A stretch of DNA of 64,000 bases, taken from the NCBI GenBank assembly GCA_017311185.1, contig JAESUZ010003161.1, positions 2,341,501-2,405,500 of the forward strand, given 5' to 3'. Position 1 is the stretch's first letter. Every line of letters starts with the position of its first letter. Both the position numbers and the translations under genes were made by a program. Positions 46,081-57,694 of the stretch are shown here, piece by piece. Source of the stretch: Proteles cristata cristata (Eukaryota; Chordata; Mammalia; Carnivora; Hyaenidae). The notes under the pieces are model-generated. The model searched no databases. It was not told the DNA's origin and saw nothing but the letters and a program-made list of their open reading frames with translations.

Positions 46081-46949
46081 ATAGTAGACAAGGCAGGTTT
46101 AGTTTATTAACTTTAAATTGCTGATATGGTTGAATATGGGTCTACCATTCTGGTTATTTCCTGTTTTGTGTTCCTCTTGGATAATTTCTATTTATCTATC
46201 TCCAAGTTGTCTGACACTCTACTTTGTCATTTGAGTTTTAGCTTCCCTGCACATTCCATTCCTCTCCATCATTTGGAAGCACACATCCAACATTCAGTGA
46301 TTCAATGGTTTTCAGCTCTTTTAAGAAGTTCCTGAGTTCCTAAAAATGAACTTGCTCATTCCACCCCTTGGTTCCTCTACTATTCTGTGCACATTTACCT
46401 CTCCTGGTACCCTTAATCTTATTATTAGGTGGTAGTCTTGTCTCTCCCTCCTAGCTATCTATGTCTTGTTCTTCCTTGATCTTTCTAACACTGATTTGTT
46501 CTCCTAAAACTGTATTGATTCCTTTTTAAAAATCATTTTGTAAATCTCATGAAAAGATCCACTAGAGGTAAAACTATTCCCTAGATTAGAACTTTTCTTT
46601 GCCATGGACTGGACACATGTTAATAACACTATTCTTAGATTCATCTGACTAAAAAAGTTATGAAAGAATTGCCTCAGAAAAACCCCTAACAACAGCACAT
46701 CCTTTGTCAAGCCAGTGCCTTGTTGCTATTAGATTGAATTGAAATCCACATCAATGGAAATAATTTAATCAGCTAAAGGGATTTCGGATTCTAGCAAAGA
46801 AGAGAATACAGGATTCTCTCAGAGGTTGTGAAATTGGCAGCAAAATATTTGATATTCACTAAGAAGATAAAACCACCTGCTGATTTTCACTGCATCGAAC
46901 CGGAAGGATGAATTTAGCAGACCACTTGCCACTGTCTCTGAACATCAGC
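46081..46949. other. Unassigned sequence
   Basis: No family, exon or RNA recognised. Confidence 0.3.
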
Positions 46950-47135
46950 AGGTGTATCAGAAAGAACAAAGGCCCTGAAGCAAAATAAACCTGATTTTGA
47001 ATCCCACATCTTCTATTTACTAGTTGTGGAGTCCTTGAGATATTCCTTAATCACTCTGATATTCTGCTTTATCTATAAAATATGAAAATTAATACTTAAT
47101 TTGTGCTATTGTTTTAAGAACTTAAAATTATATAT
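46950..47135 (+). repeat. MIR, first part
   Basis: GAATCCCACATCTTCTATTTACTAGTTGTGGAG, CTGCTTTATCTATAAAATATG and TAATACTTAATTTGTGCTA follow the sense MIR. Interrupted by an L1M. Confidence 0.7.
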
Positions 47136-47886
47136 TTTTATTTTCTATTGAGATATAATTAATATTCAATGTTATATTGGGGTCTCAGGTGTACAATATA
47201 ATGATTCAATAACTCTATACAATACTCCGTGCTCATCATGATAAGTGTGCTTTTAATCCCTTTTATCTATTTCACTCATACCCCCAACTACCTCCTCTTT
47301 GGAAACCACCAGTTTGTTCTCTGTACTTAAGGGTCATTTTTTTCATTTGCCTCTTTTTTCTTTGTTTGTTTTGTCTCTTAATTCCACATATGAGTGAAAT
47401 CATGTGGTATTTGTCTTTCTCTGATTTATTTCACTTAGCATTATACCCTCTAGGTCCATCCATATTGCCGCAAATGGCAAGATCTCTTTTTTACAGCTGA
47501 GTAATATTCCATTGTGTATATATACCACTTGTTTTTATCCATTCATCTATTGATGAATGTTTGTATTGCTTCCATATCTTGGCTATTGTAAATAATGCTG
47601 CAATAAATATAGGGATGCATATATCTTTTTGTAATTAATATTTTTGTTTTTGGGGGTAAATATCCAGTAGTGGAGTTGCCAGATCATGTGGTAATTCTAT
47701 TTTTAATCTTGTGAAGAATCTCCATACTGTTTTCTGCAGTGGCTTCACCAGTTTACTTTCCCTCCAACAGTCTATAAGTGTTCCTTTTTTTCCACATCTT
47801 TACCAACATTTGTTATTTCTTGTCTGTTTGATTCTAGCCATTTTGACAGATGTAAGGTAATATTTTATTGTGGTTTTGATTTGCTT
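47136..47886 (-). repeat. Antisense L1M ORF2 end and 3'-UTR inside a MIR
   Basis: TCTATTGAGATATAATTAAT, CATATGAGTGAAATCATGTG, CTGAGTAATATTCCATTGTG and GTGGAGTTGCCAGATCATGT follow antisense L1M. The flanks 47097-47135 and 47887-47925 match at 33 of 39 positions. Confidence 0.88.
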
Positions 47887-47925
47887 TAATTTGTGCCATT
47901 ATTATAAGTGCTTAAAACTATATAT

Positions 47926-47960
47926 ATAAAATGCCTGACAGATAAGTTTGCATTAAACAA
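47926..47960 (+). repeat. MIR, second part
   Basis: AAAATGCCTGACAGATAAG continues the MIR 3' end after the L1M. Confidence 0.55.
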
Positions 47961-48224
47961 AAAGAAAACATTAATATCATTTTATAAGAATTATCATTAT
48001 TATTTTTATATATAAATATACATCTAGTTCAGTTCATTTGAAACAATTTAGGGTATATTAAGGCTAATTTGATAGCTACTCTTGGCAATATGTTCTGCTT
48101 TGCACAAATGCAAAAATCTGCAAAGTTTTATTTTATTGTAGATATTCCTAGAACTTATAAATCAGCCTAGATGAAGGGAATTTCAGATGAAGAACAATTC
48201 TCCAGGATCACATGTCAACAATAG

Positions 48225-48440
48225 TAAAAGCTGTCACCAAGCACTGAGCATGTGCCAGGCACTGTGCTAAATACTTTACATAATTATGTAGTTTAATCTT
48301 TACAATAACCATTGGATGTAGGGGCAAAAGAAGAAAGCAGAGACTTTGAGAGGTTAAAGGATTTGCTCAAGCTCATACAGTTAGATACAAAGCTATGATT
48401 AAAAGTCACATTTCTAAGGCCCTTACTTACCCTTTGTACT
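48225..48440 (-). repeat. MIR, well preserved
   Basis: TGCCAGGCACTGTGCTAAAT, CTTTACAATAACCATTGGATG, CTTTGAGAGGTTAAAGGATT and CTCATACAGTTAGATACAA cover most of the antisense MIR. Confidence 0.85.
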
Positions 48441-48445
48441 TTCTT

Positions 48446-48650
48446 TAAAAAAATTATTTATCTATTTTTGGGAGAGAGGGAGAACATACTCACCTGTCAG
48501 TGGGGGAGGGACAGAGAGAGAGGGAGACAGAATTCTTAGCAAACTCTGTGTGCAGAGCCCAATGAGAGGCTTGAACTCATGAACCTGAGATCATAACCTG
48601 TGAGATCATGACCTGAGCCAAAATCAAGAGTGGGACACTTAACAAACTGA
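48446..48650 (-). repeat. Older CAN-type SINE with an internal duplication
   Basis: Antisense copy. TGAGATCATAACCTG at 48586-48600 is repeated as TGAGATCATGACCTG at 48601-48615. The head end is truncated after AACTGAGCCC. Confidence 0.9.
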
Positions 48651-49150
48651 GCCCTTACGCTTTAACACTCAATGCTGTTTTCCAGATGACTCAAATTCTT
48701 TCTGTTCTTGTACATCTGGAGGTCAATCCAGGGTTCCATCTAAACAGTAAAAGCAATAGTAAAACCAAAATTAACCAGAAAAGAAAATGTCTTGATATCA
48801 GGAAACCACATCATTTTAAGGTGCTACATATTACTGTTTCTAATAAGGCAGTGGTAAACAAATATTAGTAAGCATTAGCAGTCCTCCACTAGGCTTAGGC
48901 TTCTTCCAAACACTTTGCTATGTATTTCCCTAGTGCTCACAAGGGCTCTCCTGACACAGCTGTCCTCACACCTGTTTACTGATAGAGACTGCAGACCCTG
49001 CTCCTATTCAGGGACACTGCTCACACAACAGAGTGAGTCACCCTCACAGCTAGGAAGGTACAAGTTCTTTACTCCATCATTAGAATTCCTTCCACTTTGT
49101 TGCTTTGACTTAAAAGAATGGCAAAATTCAGTATAAAAGAAAAGATGAAG

Positions 49151-49253
49151 GGGGTGCCTGGTTGGCTCTGTCAGTAGAGTATGTGACTCTCAATCTCAGG
49201 GTCCTGAGTTCAAGCCCCAAGTTGGGCATGGAGCCTACTTAAAAAAAAAAAAA

Positions 49254-49313
<60 letters not shown>
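49151..49313 (+). repeat. Old short CAN-type SINE with (GAAA)n tail
   Basis: GGGGTGCCTGGTTGGCTCTG to GAGCCTACTT, then A15 and (GAAA)n: 73 uninterrupted purines at 49241-49313. Likely TSD AAAGATGA on both sides. Confidence 0.92.
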
Positions 49314-49314
<1 letters not shown>

Positions 49315-49502
49315 GAGGATTAATGGGAGCTACAACAGGTACTGAGATCCATCCACAGAGAGTACATTTCTAAATGTATTAGGGGGCAGGAAACCAATAT
49401 CCTAACCTGAGGACTTACAAGCTGAATTAAAACATTCTCTTCTCCCCATATGTTCAAAATTTAAAGCAGCTCTGTGGTTGTTATTAAAAATAAATACAAA
49501 TA

Positions 49503-49725
49503 GGGGTACCTGGGTGGCTCAGTTGGTCAAGCATCTGACTTTGGCTCAGGTCATGATCTCATGGTCCGTAGGTTCGAGCCCCGCATCAGGCTCTGTGCTG
49601 ACTGCCAGCTCAGAGCCTGGAGCCTGTTTCAGATTCTGTATCTCCCTCTCTCTCTGCCCCTCCCCTGCTCTCTCTCTCTCTCTCTCTCTCTCAGAAATAA
49701 ATGTTTTAAAAAATAAATAATAAAT
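49503..49725 (+). repeat. CAN-type SINE, GACTGCCAGCTC form
   Basis: Complete copy with the exact 15-bp TSD AAATAAATACAAATA at 49488-49502 and 49726-49740. The tail is CAGAAATAAATGTTTT, distinct from both the AAAAACATT and the CTCCTAG forms. Confidence 0.95.
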
Positions 49726-49740
49726 AAATAAATACAAATA

Positions 49741-50769
49741 TCACTTTTAAAAGGTACACTATAGCACAGCTATAATCAAAGCAAAAGTTTTTAATTGGCC
49801 TTCCCATTGGTCAAGGAAGGAATGTTGGTTTAATTTCTTAATTTCTGGAGTGTGTGCCTAAGTGATATAGTTTTAATAAACTCTTCTTAAGAAACTATTA
49901 CTACAATGATCATTTGTAATTCATCATAGCTGTTCAGAGAGTCACTGATTCCAATAGAATTCTGCATGTCTTGTTATGAATCAGATTTCCCCTAAATTGC
50001 CACTTAGCACAGAAAAAAGCTGTGTGTGTGTGTGTGTGTGTGCACGCGCGTGTGTGCGCATGGACACATATGAAAGAGAAAAAACAATTTCATGTTTTTT
50101 AGACTCTGGCTTTAGCTATTTTTTTCTAATGGCTCACCTGAAACAAAACATGAAAAATGTCACAAGAAAATCAGTAGAAAATTCAAATAATGTTCCAATA
50201 CTAAAATACACAGTTTCAGGGCTCAATATTTTTGGTTTCCAAAATCTGAAAAGACCCTATAAAAATTGTTTCTGGATTACAGTATCAGGAGAGAAGGAAC
50301 TAATCTACCTAATGCATTTTCTTTGAACAATAAAGACTGACATGGAGATTTAATAAGGTATAAATCAAAAAATGTAATCATCTTGCATCTTTTCAAACTA
50401 GGCAGACTAGTGTTTTCTTGATTAAGAAAGACAAAAGGACATTTGCCCTACCCCCCACTATACTCACCAAATCAAGGGAAAGGTGAAGTTAACCCTGACT
50501 AAGGGAGCAAGTGGGTTTGGAAATCTAAGTTCTCTTTGTCTGCCTGGACTCCACTGCTCTCTGAAAGAATATCTTTGCAGGGCTAGGTCAAGTCAGGGAG
50601 AGCATATCCACCCAGTGGGTCTGTTGTCCTAATTTATACACCCTGGGAGAGCACTTTTTCTAAGTTATAAAAGGCCCTGTAGAGGCTGGCTGTGACCCAA
50701 TGAAAAAAACACATTTTTCATAATATGCCTTTTCTTTGCTTAAATTTGAAACTGCTAGTGCTTAATTTC
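49741..50769. other. Unassigned sequence with an alternating TG/CG tract
   Basis: Apart from the alternating tract at 50021-50062, nothing recognised. A 116-codon open frame at 49976-50326 starts in the repeat. Confidence 0.35.
50021..50062 (+). repeat. (TG)n/(CG) alternating pyrimidine-purine tract
   Basis: 42 bp of strict pyrimidine-purine alternation, including CACGCGCG and GTGCGCATG. Confidence 0.95.
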
Positions 50770-50890
50770 TTCATGCTTCATTCATTCAACAAATTGTTAT
50801 TGAGCCCCTTGGCTGTGCCAGCCACTGATACAAAACCATAGCACCTGACCACAAGGAGCTTTCAGTCTAGGTACATGAAGACAAGTAACC
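50770..50890 (-). repeat. L2/MIR-type fragment
   Basis: TTCATTCAACAAATTGTTATTGAGC, GTGCCAGCCACTGATAC and AAGGAGCTTTCAGTCTAGG match the familiar antisense order of an old LINE/SINE 3' end. Confidence 0.6.
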
Positions 50891-51519
50891 AAAGATTACA
50901 ATCCACGTTACTTTTGGCCTCTTGTGTGGACATGTTCCTAATATTACCATGACTGTCAAATTTAAACTGAAAAAAATTAAGATCCAGCAGAAATAGATAA
51001 AAAAGGATCTCACTTACACAACAAAACAGATACCCCATGTTAAAAACCTGCTCCAAAGGAAAATATTTCCCCTAACTAATTTTATTCAATTATCCAGAAA
51101 ACACTGATGCATCCTTGTGATCCAGGAAATTGTAGACTTTCCTACCAATTTCACAATTTCCAGGCTAAGTCTAACACAAACTCTACACTTTTTTAGTATA
51201 CAAACTGAAGCAGATTCTATGCCAAAGGTTATCACTTGTTAAATATGGATCATAATAATATGTTTATTTTGTGATTGTTATGAGTGTTAAGTGAGATAAA
51301 TATAAAGTGATTAGTACATAATAAATATTCTATATTTTCTGCCTTTATTTTAAAGTTTATAAATCTAATATTATTGGTGAGTTTGAATTTAATGGGAATT
51401 TAATGGGTGGTTGTTTTGTTTTGTTTGCACTTATATTTTCCCCTGGCTTATTTTCACAATTTCTAATTAAATTTTTATTTATCTTATGAGGCTTTCAGAA
51501 GTATTGTGGTAGTTGAGGG
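50891..51519. other. Unassigned AT-rich sequence
   Basis: GATAAATATAAAGTGATTAGTACATAATAAATATTC near 51296 may be a MIR remnant. Nothing else seen. Confidence 0.3.
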
Positions 51520-51995
51520 TCGATTTTCTGAATCTGAAGGGCATAGGATAATGGTAAATATACTGGTTCTGAAACTACACAGTCCTGAGTTCAAACCAGC
51601 TTCTGCCACTCCCCAATCCACATATATCCAACAAGAGGATCTACTTAGAATTTGTGTGTGCACCTAAGGCACATTTCCTTCTCTCCCTGAAAAGCTATTA
51701 TTAAATAATAGTGTTTTGGCTGTAGTGTTTTGATTTTTGGTATTCTTTCATTTTTGTTTTTCATCATTTTATTTTTATGACCTATGGTACCTTGAGATTT
51801 AGGAAACACAGTAATGTGTGTAATGGTAGCAATTTATTTAAACTCTGTAAGCTGACGTGTCTTCATTTGTAAACCTATTTTACTCATAAACCTATTTCTT
51901 GAAGTTGATATAAGTAAATGAAATAATACATATATGGTGCCTGAAACAGTGCTTGTGTATAATAAATGATTTATACCTGGTAGCTATTAATAATT
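51520..51995 (+). repeat. MIR fragments, sense, with inserted AT-rich sequence
   Basis: 51520-51620 has CTGGTTCTGAAACTACACAG and GAGTTCAAACCAGCTTCTGCC. 51830-51985 has CATTTGTAAACCTATTTTAC and GTGCCTGAAACAGTGCTTG. These are the 5' and 3' halves of a MIR separated by about 200 bp. Confidence 0.65.
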
Positions 51996-52348
51996 GTATC
52001 CACAGTTTACACTGAGAGGATGAAATATAAATAGGTCCTCTGTCTCTGCACTAAACCATAAGCTTATCCCCAGAAAGGTCTATAGAAAAAGGAGTCATTA
52101 TCAACTGCCTTTTTAAATGGAAACATATTAGAAGATTAGAAATCTCTAATTTTGTCATCTACATGTAAGTGGATCTTATATTAAAGATTAGTTTATACAG
52201 ATTCCGTTAGATTATATTAGATTTTATATATAGATTAGATTAGCTGTAGTGTGGTGGCTATTTTGAAAAGATGAGTAGAGTCCAAAGAGAATTCACAGAT
52301 CAGCCCCCTGGAAATCATCTGTAGGAATTGTCTTTGGGGAAGTGACTT
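51996..52348. other. Unassigned sequence
   Basis: A TTAGATTA-rich patch at 52185-52245. No family recognised. Confidence 0.3.
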
Positions 52349-52366
52349 AAAGAATGAAAACTGGAG

Positions 52367-52582
52367 GGGCGCCTGGGTGGCTCAGTCGGTTAAGCGTCCG
52401 ACTTCGGCTCAGGTCATGATCTCACAGTTCTTGGGTTCAAGCCCCACGTCGGGCTCTGTGCTGACAGCTAGCTCAGAGTCTGGAGCCGGCTTCACATTCT
52501 GTATCTCCCTCTCTCTCTGACACCCCCCTGCTCACGCTGTCTCTCTCTCTCAGAAATAAATAAAAAACATTAAAAAAAAAAA
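52367..52582 (+). repeat. CAN-type SINE, AGCTAGCTC subfamily
   Basis: Complete copy with an exact 18-bp TSD AAAGAATGAAAACTGGAG at 52349-52366 and 52583-52600. Shares GACAGCTAGCTCAGAG and the AAATAAATAAAAAACATT tail with 25168. Confidence 0.97.
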
Positions 52583-52601
52583 AAAGAATGAAAACTGGAG
52601 G

Positions 52602-52939
52602 ATGAGCAGCAGTTAGCCAGGTAAGCACAGGGAAAGTACTGGGAAAGAGATCTTCAAGTAAGAGGAATAGGATGTGCCAAGTCTAGAAGGTGAGAAAGAG
52701 CCTGGTGTGTGAGATTAATCAATGCTATTAATAAAGCTGTACTATGTTTATAATACACAAGCATATTTGACCATAAGTAATGAACGCATTTCTTCCAAGA
52801 TCAGGGGATCATTGCTAAATCACTGAACTTTAGATTCTTAAAGACTTCAGAGATCAAAGTAAAGCCTTTCCTTTTTGAGATAAGGAAGCCAAAGTTTGGA
52901 TGAATGAAAGAAGGGGAAATAGAGAGGAAGTAACTAACA
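52602..52939. other. Unassigned sequence
   Basis: No family recognised. Confidence 0.3.
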
Positions 52940-53100
52940 TGATGAGCACTTATGTATCAGATAAGTGACATTGTGCACTTACTATAGATGAGGAGACTGA
53001 GACATAGAAACTGAAATAATTCACTCAAATCTATAACTTTAAAAAGAGTAGAGCCAGAATTCAAATCCAGATTTACAATACTCCAGATTCTAGGACTGAT
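52940..53100 (-). repeat. MIR fragment
   Basis: ATAGATGAGGAGACTGAGAC and AGAGCCAGAATTCAAATCCAG are in antisense MIR order. Confidence 0.75.
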
Positions 53101-53119
53101 TTAACTATACTCCTTGGAA

Positions 53120-53260
53120 TTTGTGTGAGCTTATCCACCTGTGAATTTATCTCCATAGTGGCATTATATTTATTTGTATGTTTATTTTTGCACCAGTCTG
53201 TAAGCTTCTTGGGAGTCTTTCTATTTCTAAGCATATTTCCTGGCAGATGAATGAATCCAA
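53120..53260 (+). repeat. L2-type 3' end
   Basis: CTGTAAGCTTCTTGGGAGTC, TTTCCTGGCAGATGAATGAA fit the L2 3' end weakly. Confidence 0.4.
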
Positions 53261-53275
53261 AAAGATATCAGAAGA

Positions 53276-53313
53276 CTGGATGGATGAATGGATGGATGAT
53301 GGATGATGGATGA
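53276..53313 (+). repeat. (ATGG)n microsatellite, imperfect
   Basis: GGATGGATGAATGGATGGAT units. Confidence 0.9.
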
Positions 53314-54709
53314 GCACTGGAGAGATTACCTGGATGGATTTTTCTGAGGGTCTACCCAATAACCTTTCAGCTTAATGTGATACCCTCAAAAATACTTCTA
53401 AATCTAATTAATCACCTACATTTCAAAAAGCCAATAAGTAATCTGCCATAATTTTAAATTTAACAAATTAAAAACTCAATGATTCTGAATAAAGTAAAAA
53501 GCAGCAGATCTAGAAAAGAAGCCCTACATATTGAGTTCTTTGCAGACACAGTCTGTGGCCCATGTATCCTTTCATCTCTAATATCTGTACTCTGAGCACA
53601 TTTGGCATGTATGCTCTGATTAGAGTCATGTATGGTTAGCCTATTAAATAATAGAAGGAATCCAATTATGAAAATAACATTTTATGGTGGACAAATAATT
53701 CCAGACTGATTATTAAAGGAAGAGGAGAACTAATGTTTTACCACACAAAAGACCTACATTTATTATCTTCATACTGATGTTCCAATGATGCTATCAGATG
53801 TCACATTAAATATTGATTATGGGCAGGAATGACATGGAATATATCTAACCACTGGTACATACAGATACCAACTAGTCAGAGAGATGCCGTGGCCCGACGA
53901 AAGGATGCCTCAATACATCAGAACAGATACCAGTGTAAATAAGCTGTTTAATGCACAGTGTAGGGCATGAAAGTCAGCCCTGCTCATAGGTCTTTGTAGT
54001 TAAGGAGTAGAGACATAGTTGATAAGGAACAGAGTCATTGATAACAGGAAAGAGGATCATAGAGGCTGTAATGTAACTGGGTAGAGGACAGTTTCCAGAA
54101 TTCAACCACATAATCCTTATCAGTCTTGTAGCAAGGTACAGGGTTGCTAGAAAGAGTGAGCAAGAATCAGATGTTTGCATATTCGGTACTGGATAACCTG
54201 AGTATTGACCTAGAAGTCCTGACAAAGGATGGAATTGGTCCATTGGTCTCTGGGGTTAAACTCAACTTCTAGGTGAAGATTACATGGTTCAGCTGTGGGA
54301 AAAGAAGAAAACCACTCTAACTTCAAAATGAATATCATTTTTGTTAGCAGGGCTGGCTTCCTTTTTTCTTTCTCCTTTTGTTTCTTTTCTGTCTGAATTA
54401 GCAAGAAAACATTTCTATCACTTACAGTCAAAGAACAACTATTACACAAGATACTTTGCCTTATTATTGACACAATATCCTTATTAATTCTATCTAAGCC
54501 CACTAGCTCTTTGAACAAGCAACCACTTACTCATTTGGTGTTCATATAATTTTTTGAGTTTAGCTGTAAAATATTTCAATGCAAAATAATGGACAAAAAT
54601 TAGCTGAGTAAGGTTTGGCCATGTAAGTAGTGGACTTTGACTCTCATGACTTTATATTGAATATGCCATTGTCAGTTATTGACTAATGCCAGGTTCCAAC
54701 GCTCTCTCT
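53314..54709. other. Unassigned sequence
   Basis: About 1.4 kb without a recognisable family. Open frames up to 102 codons on the minus strand show no domain. Confidence 0.3.
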
Positions 54710-54930
54710 CCACAGCCTCATTCTTTGGTTCATGCTGCTTTTTCCCTCAGAAAGGCCCTTCCTACCACCTTCACCTATTGAAAATATATTTATCTTCAAA
54801 ATACTGATTTAAATATCAACTCTGCAAAGCCTTCCCTCTTTCACAGGTTAGAACTAATCACTCCACATCTGTGGTTCCCGGCAACATCACCTCTGTTGGA
54901 ACAGCACTCTCGTGTGCCTTGAACAGTAGA
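54710..54930 (+). repeat. L2 fragment
   Basis: GTTCATGCTGCTTTTTCCCTC, CACCTTCACCTATTG and CTGCAAAGCCTTCCCTC follow the L2 order (GCACATGCTGTTCCCTC, GAAGCCTTCCCTG). Confidence 0.55.
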
Positions 54931-54961
54931 TAACTGGACTCCTTAAAGAATTCATCTTAAG

Positions 54962-55188
54962 GGGCACCTGGGTGGCTCGGTTGGTTGAGCATCTGACTTC
55001 AGTTAAGGTCATGATCTCGTGGTTCATGAGTTCAAGCCTCACATAGAGTTTTGTGCTGACAGATCAGAGCCTGGAGCCTACTTTGGATTCTGTGTCTCCC
55101 TCTCTATCTGCCCCGCCCCCCCCGCGCCCCCCCTTGTGCTCTGTCTCTCTCTCCCTCACAATAAATAAACATAAAAAAGATTAAAAAA
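54962..55188 (+). repeat. CAN-type SINE
   Basis: Complete copy with the TSD AATTCATCTTAAG at 54949-54961 and 55189-55201. A C/G-rich stretch at 55111-55132 replaces the usual CCCCTCCCC. Confidence 0.95.
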
Positions 55189-55239
55189 AATTCATCTTAA
55201 GTTACCCAGAGCTACAATTAATACAAAAATTTTATTTAC

Positions 55240-55457
55240 GGGGATGCCTGGGTAGTTCAGTAAGTTCGTTGGACTCTCAATTTTGGCTCAGATCATGATC
55301 TCACAGTTCATAAGTTTGAGCACCGCATTGGGCTCTGCATGAATGGTGCAGAGCCTGCTTGGGGTTCTCTCTCTCTCTTTCTCTCTGTCTCTCTCTCTTT
55401 GCCCCTCCCCAGTTAGTGTATGCTTTCCCTCTCTCTACATAAATAAACTTAAAAAAA
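55240..55457 (+). repeat. Older CAN-type SINE
   Basis: GGGGATGCCTGGGTAGTTCAG to ACATAAATAAACTT. The body GCATGAATGGTGCAGAGCC is of the older form. Confidence 0.9.
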
Positions 55458-56009
55458 TTATATTTATGTCTCATTGGTATAAAGATGCATGCATTAATAT
55501 TATACACTAAAACATTTACTTTGACCTAAAAGTTCATTTCTCTTTTCCAATTACAAAAGAAAGTAAAACATTTTCATGGACCCCTAAAAGTAGAGTGAAT
55601 CCTTGGCATTTTGTCCACTGTCTCATGGAAGTTTTCCCTGTGTGCATGTGCTCTCATTTATACATCTTCCTCACTTATACAATCCACAGCTTAAGAGGAT
55701 TCTCCAAAGGACAAGCTGGGTTTCAGAATGTGGGGATAGGATCAAACTTGAGATTAGAGTAAATGATTCAGTGTGAAGAGGGTTTTTTTTAAAGGAGGAT
55801 TGTATTATTTTCCTAATTAAATGATTCAAATATGTAATGATTCTTTTTTAAAAGAGTCCAAAGCCATTGACAATTTGCTGATTAAAAGCCTAGTTTTCTA
55901 AGGAAAATTTTTCTAGATAGAACCAGGGCTACTATGGGCATTAATAGTCACTTGTTTTGTTTGCATCTTACCAATTTAGAGCAATATTTGAGTTAATCTG
56001 AAATAAATT
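55458..56009. other. Unassigned sequence
   Basis: No family recognised. Confidence 0.3.
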
Positions 56010-56245
56010 AGCTATCATTTGCATGATGCTTTACGACTAACAAAGCATTTCCACATATATTACTCATTTGATCTGCATACTCCACCTGAAGTGTTGGTGT
56101 CTTTTATTTTTCATTTGACAGGCAAGAAAAACAAGCCTCAGATGGATGAAGTGACTTCCCCAAGGTCATACAGCTTGTAGTGCAGAGTCTGGGACTCATG
56201 CCCAGTTCTCCTAATCCCAGAATCTCATATTCTTTCCAGTACATG
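56010..56245 (-). repeat. MIR, well preserved
   Basis: GACAGGCAAGAAAAACAAGCC, CCCCAAGGTCATACAGCTTG and GCAGAGTCTGGGACTCATGCC cover the antisense MIR. Confidence 0.8.
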
Positions 56246-57484
56246 ATGCTGCCTATAGGGGGAAAAGAAAGCAACTATGTAAACACATGCATTAAAAAGT
56301 TAGCTCGTAATTCTAAGTAGATTAATGTTCTTTTAGAAAACCGAATGGCATTTTTGTAGATGTAATTGTTATGGGTTTAGTTCTAAAACATTATAATAAG
56401 AAGGTGGTTGACAAAAATTATTTTCAATGGAAGTCAATATTAATAATATTTTGAGTTTATATGAAATTCTATGGATCATGAACTTCGGTAGAAATTATGA
56501 TGAATATGTCAGGAATGGATAGATACTTATTTTTAATGTCAAATTCCAAGCCTTTGTTTCTTAGCTTGTTAGATTTCCCTTTCCTTCCTTTCTCTTCTCA
56601 GTTTCTTAAGTCTTACCTTGGATATAGACTCTTCTCATATCCTCTTTTGGTAAACAACCTAAAGCAGATGTTTCTGTGAGTTATCTTTTATCAACTTCTT
56701 TGCTCTTGAAAGGGGTAATTTCCTCACAAATAAAACAATGGAAGGAAGGAATGGCATTGAGCAAGTCTGATCTTGAAAAAGGAAAAGATCTGCAAAGCAT
56801 GAAGACTAAATCATACATTATCTAGAAAAGCAAATGAGGCCTATTAAAGTTAGCATAAATACTCACTCTTCACAAGAATGTTGGGTGAAACAAAGAACGA
56901 AATTTTAGAGATTTGAGAAGGACTGTAACCCAATGCCATACAATACACAAATTGGCTTTTTCAAGTATAAATTTATTGATAGTAGTTTCATAGTTCTGAT
57001 AACTAGTGTGAAAAGAAACTCTACTAAGCCAAGATTGTAAGGTCAGAAAGTGAATAACTGAATAACTGAATGTGACTTTGTCATCCCAGTTCAATTTCAT
57101 TTTGATTACTGACAGAAGAAGGGTCAGGAAATATTTCTATTTTTCTGGAATGCATTTACAAAGTTTAAAAATATTATTTTACTCATAAATAATCAAATTA
57201 ATTTAATTTCACAAATGTCTTGAAGTTACATATCTTGCCACGTGGTATTCTTTTCTATTGTGATATGAATATAAATAATTATACTGTATGATTTTTAAAT
57301 ACACAACCTAATTTCATTTTACATTCTGTATTCCTCAAACTTTTGGCCTCTGGGTCACAAAATAAAAGGTATGTTTAAGGTGTAGCTTCAAGAAGCTAGT
57401 GCTGCACAGATTGCTTTATCCACAGCAGACATCCTGTCCAGAAAGTCAGCAATTCAACCAAATGCTGCATTAAAATCCAGCTTA
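56246..57484. other. Unassigned AT-rich sequence
   Basis: About 1.2 kb with no family recognised. Confidence 0.3.
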
Positions 57485-57680
57485 GGGCACCTGGGTGGCT
57501 CAGTCGGTTAAGTCCAGCTTTGGCTCAGATCACGACCTCACAGTTGGAGTTCAAGCCCCACATTGGGCTCTGTGCTGACAACTCAGAGCCTGGAGCTTGC
57601 TTCAGATTCTGTGTCTCCCTCTCTTTCTGCCCTTCCCCTGCACTCTCACTCACTCACTCTCTCTCTCTCTCTCTCTCAAA
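57485..57680 (+). repeat. CAN-type SINE, first of a tandem pair
   Basis: GGGCACCTGGGTGGCTCAG onward, with small deletions after GGTTAAG and after CACAGTTGG. Its tail AATAAACATTAGAA is the target of the next SINE. Confidence 0.93.
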
Positions 57681-57694
57681 AATAAACATTAGAA

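Noticed and set aside
55105..55140. CpG-island-like C/G-rich spot
   Set aside because: Only about 35 bp, and part of the pyrimidine-rich body of a SINE.
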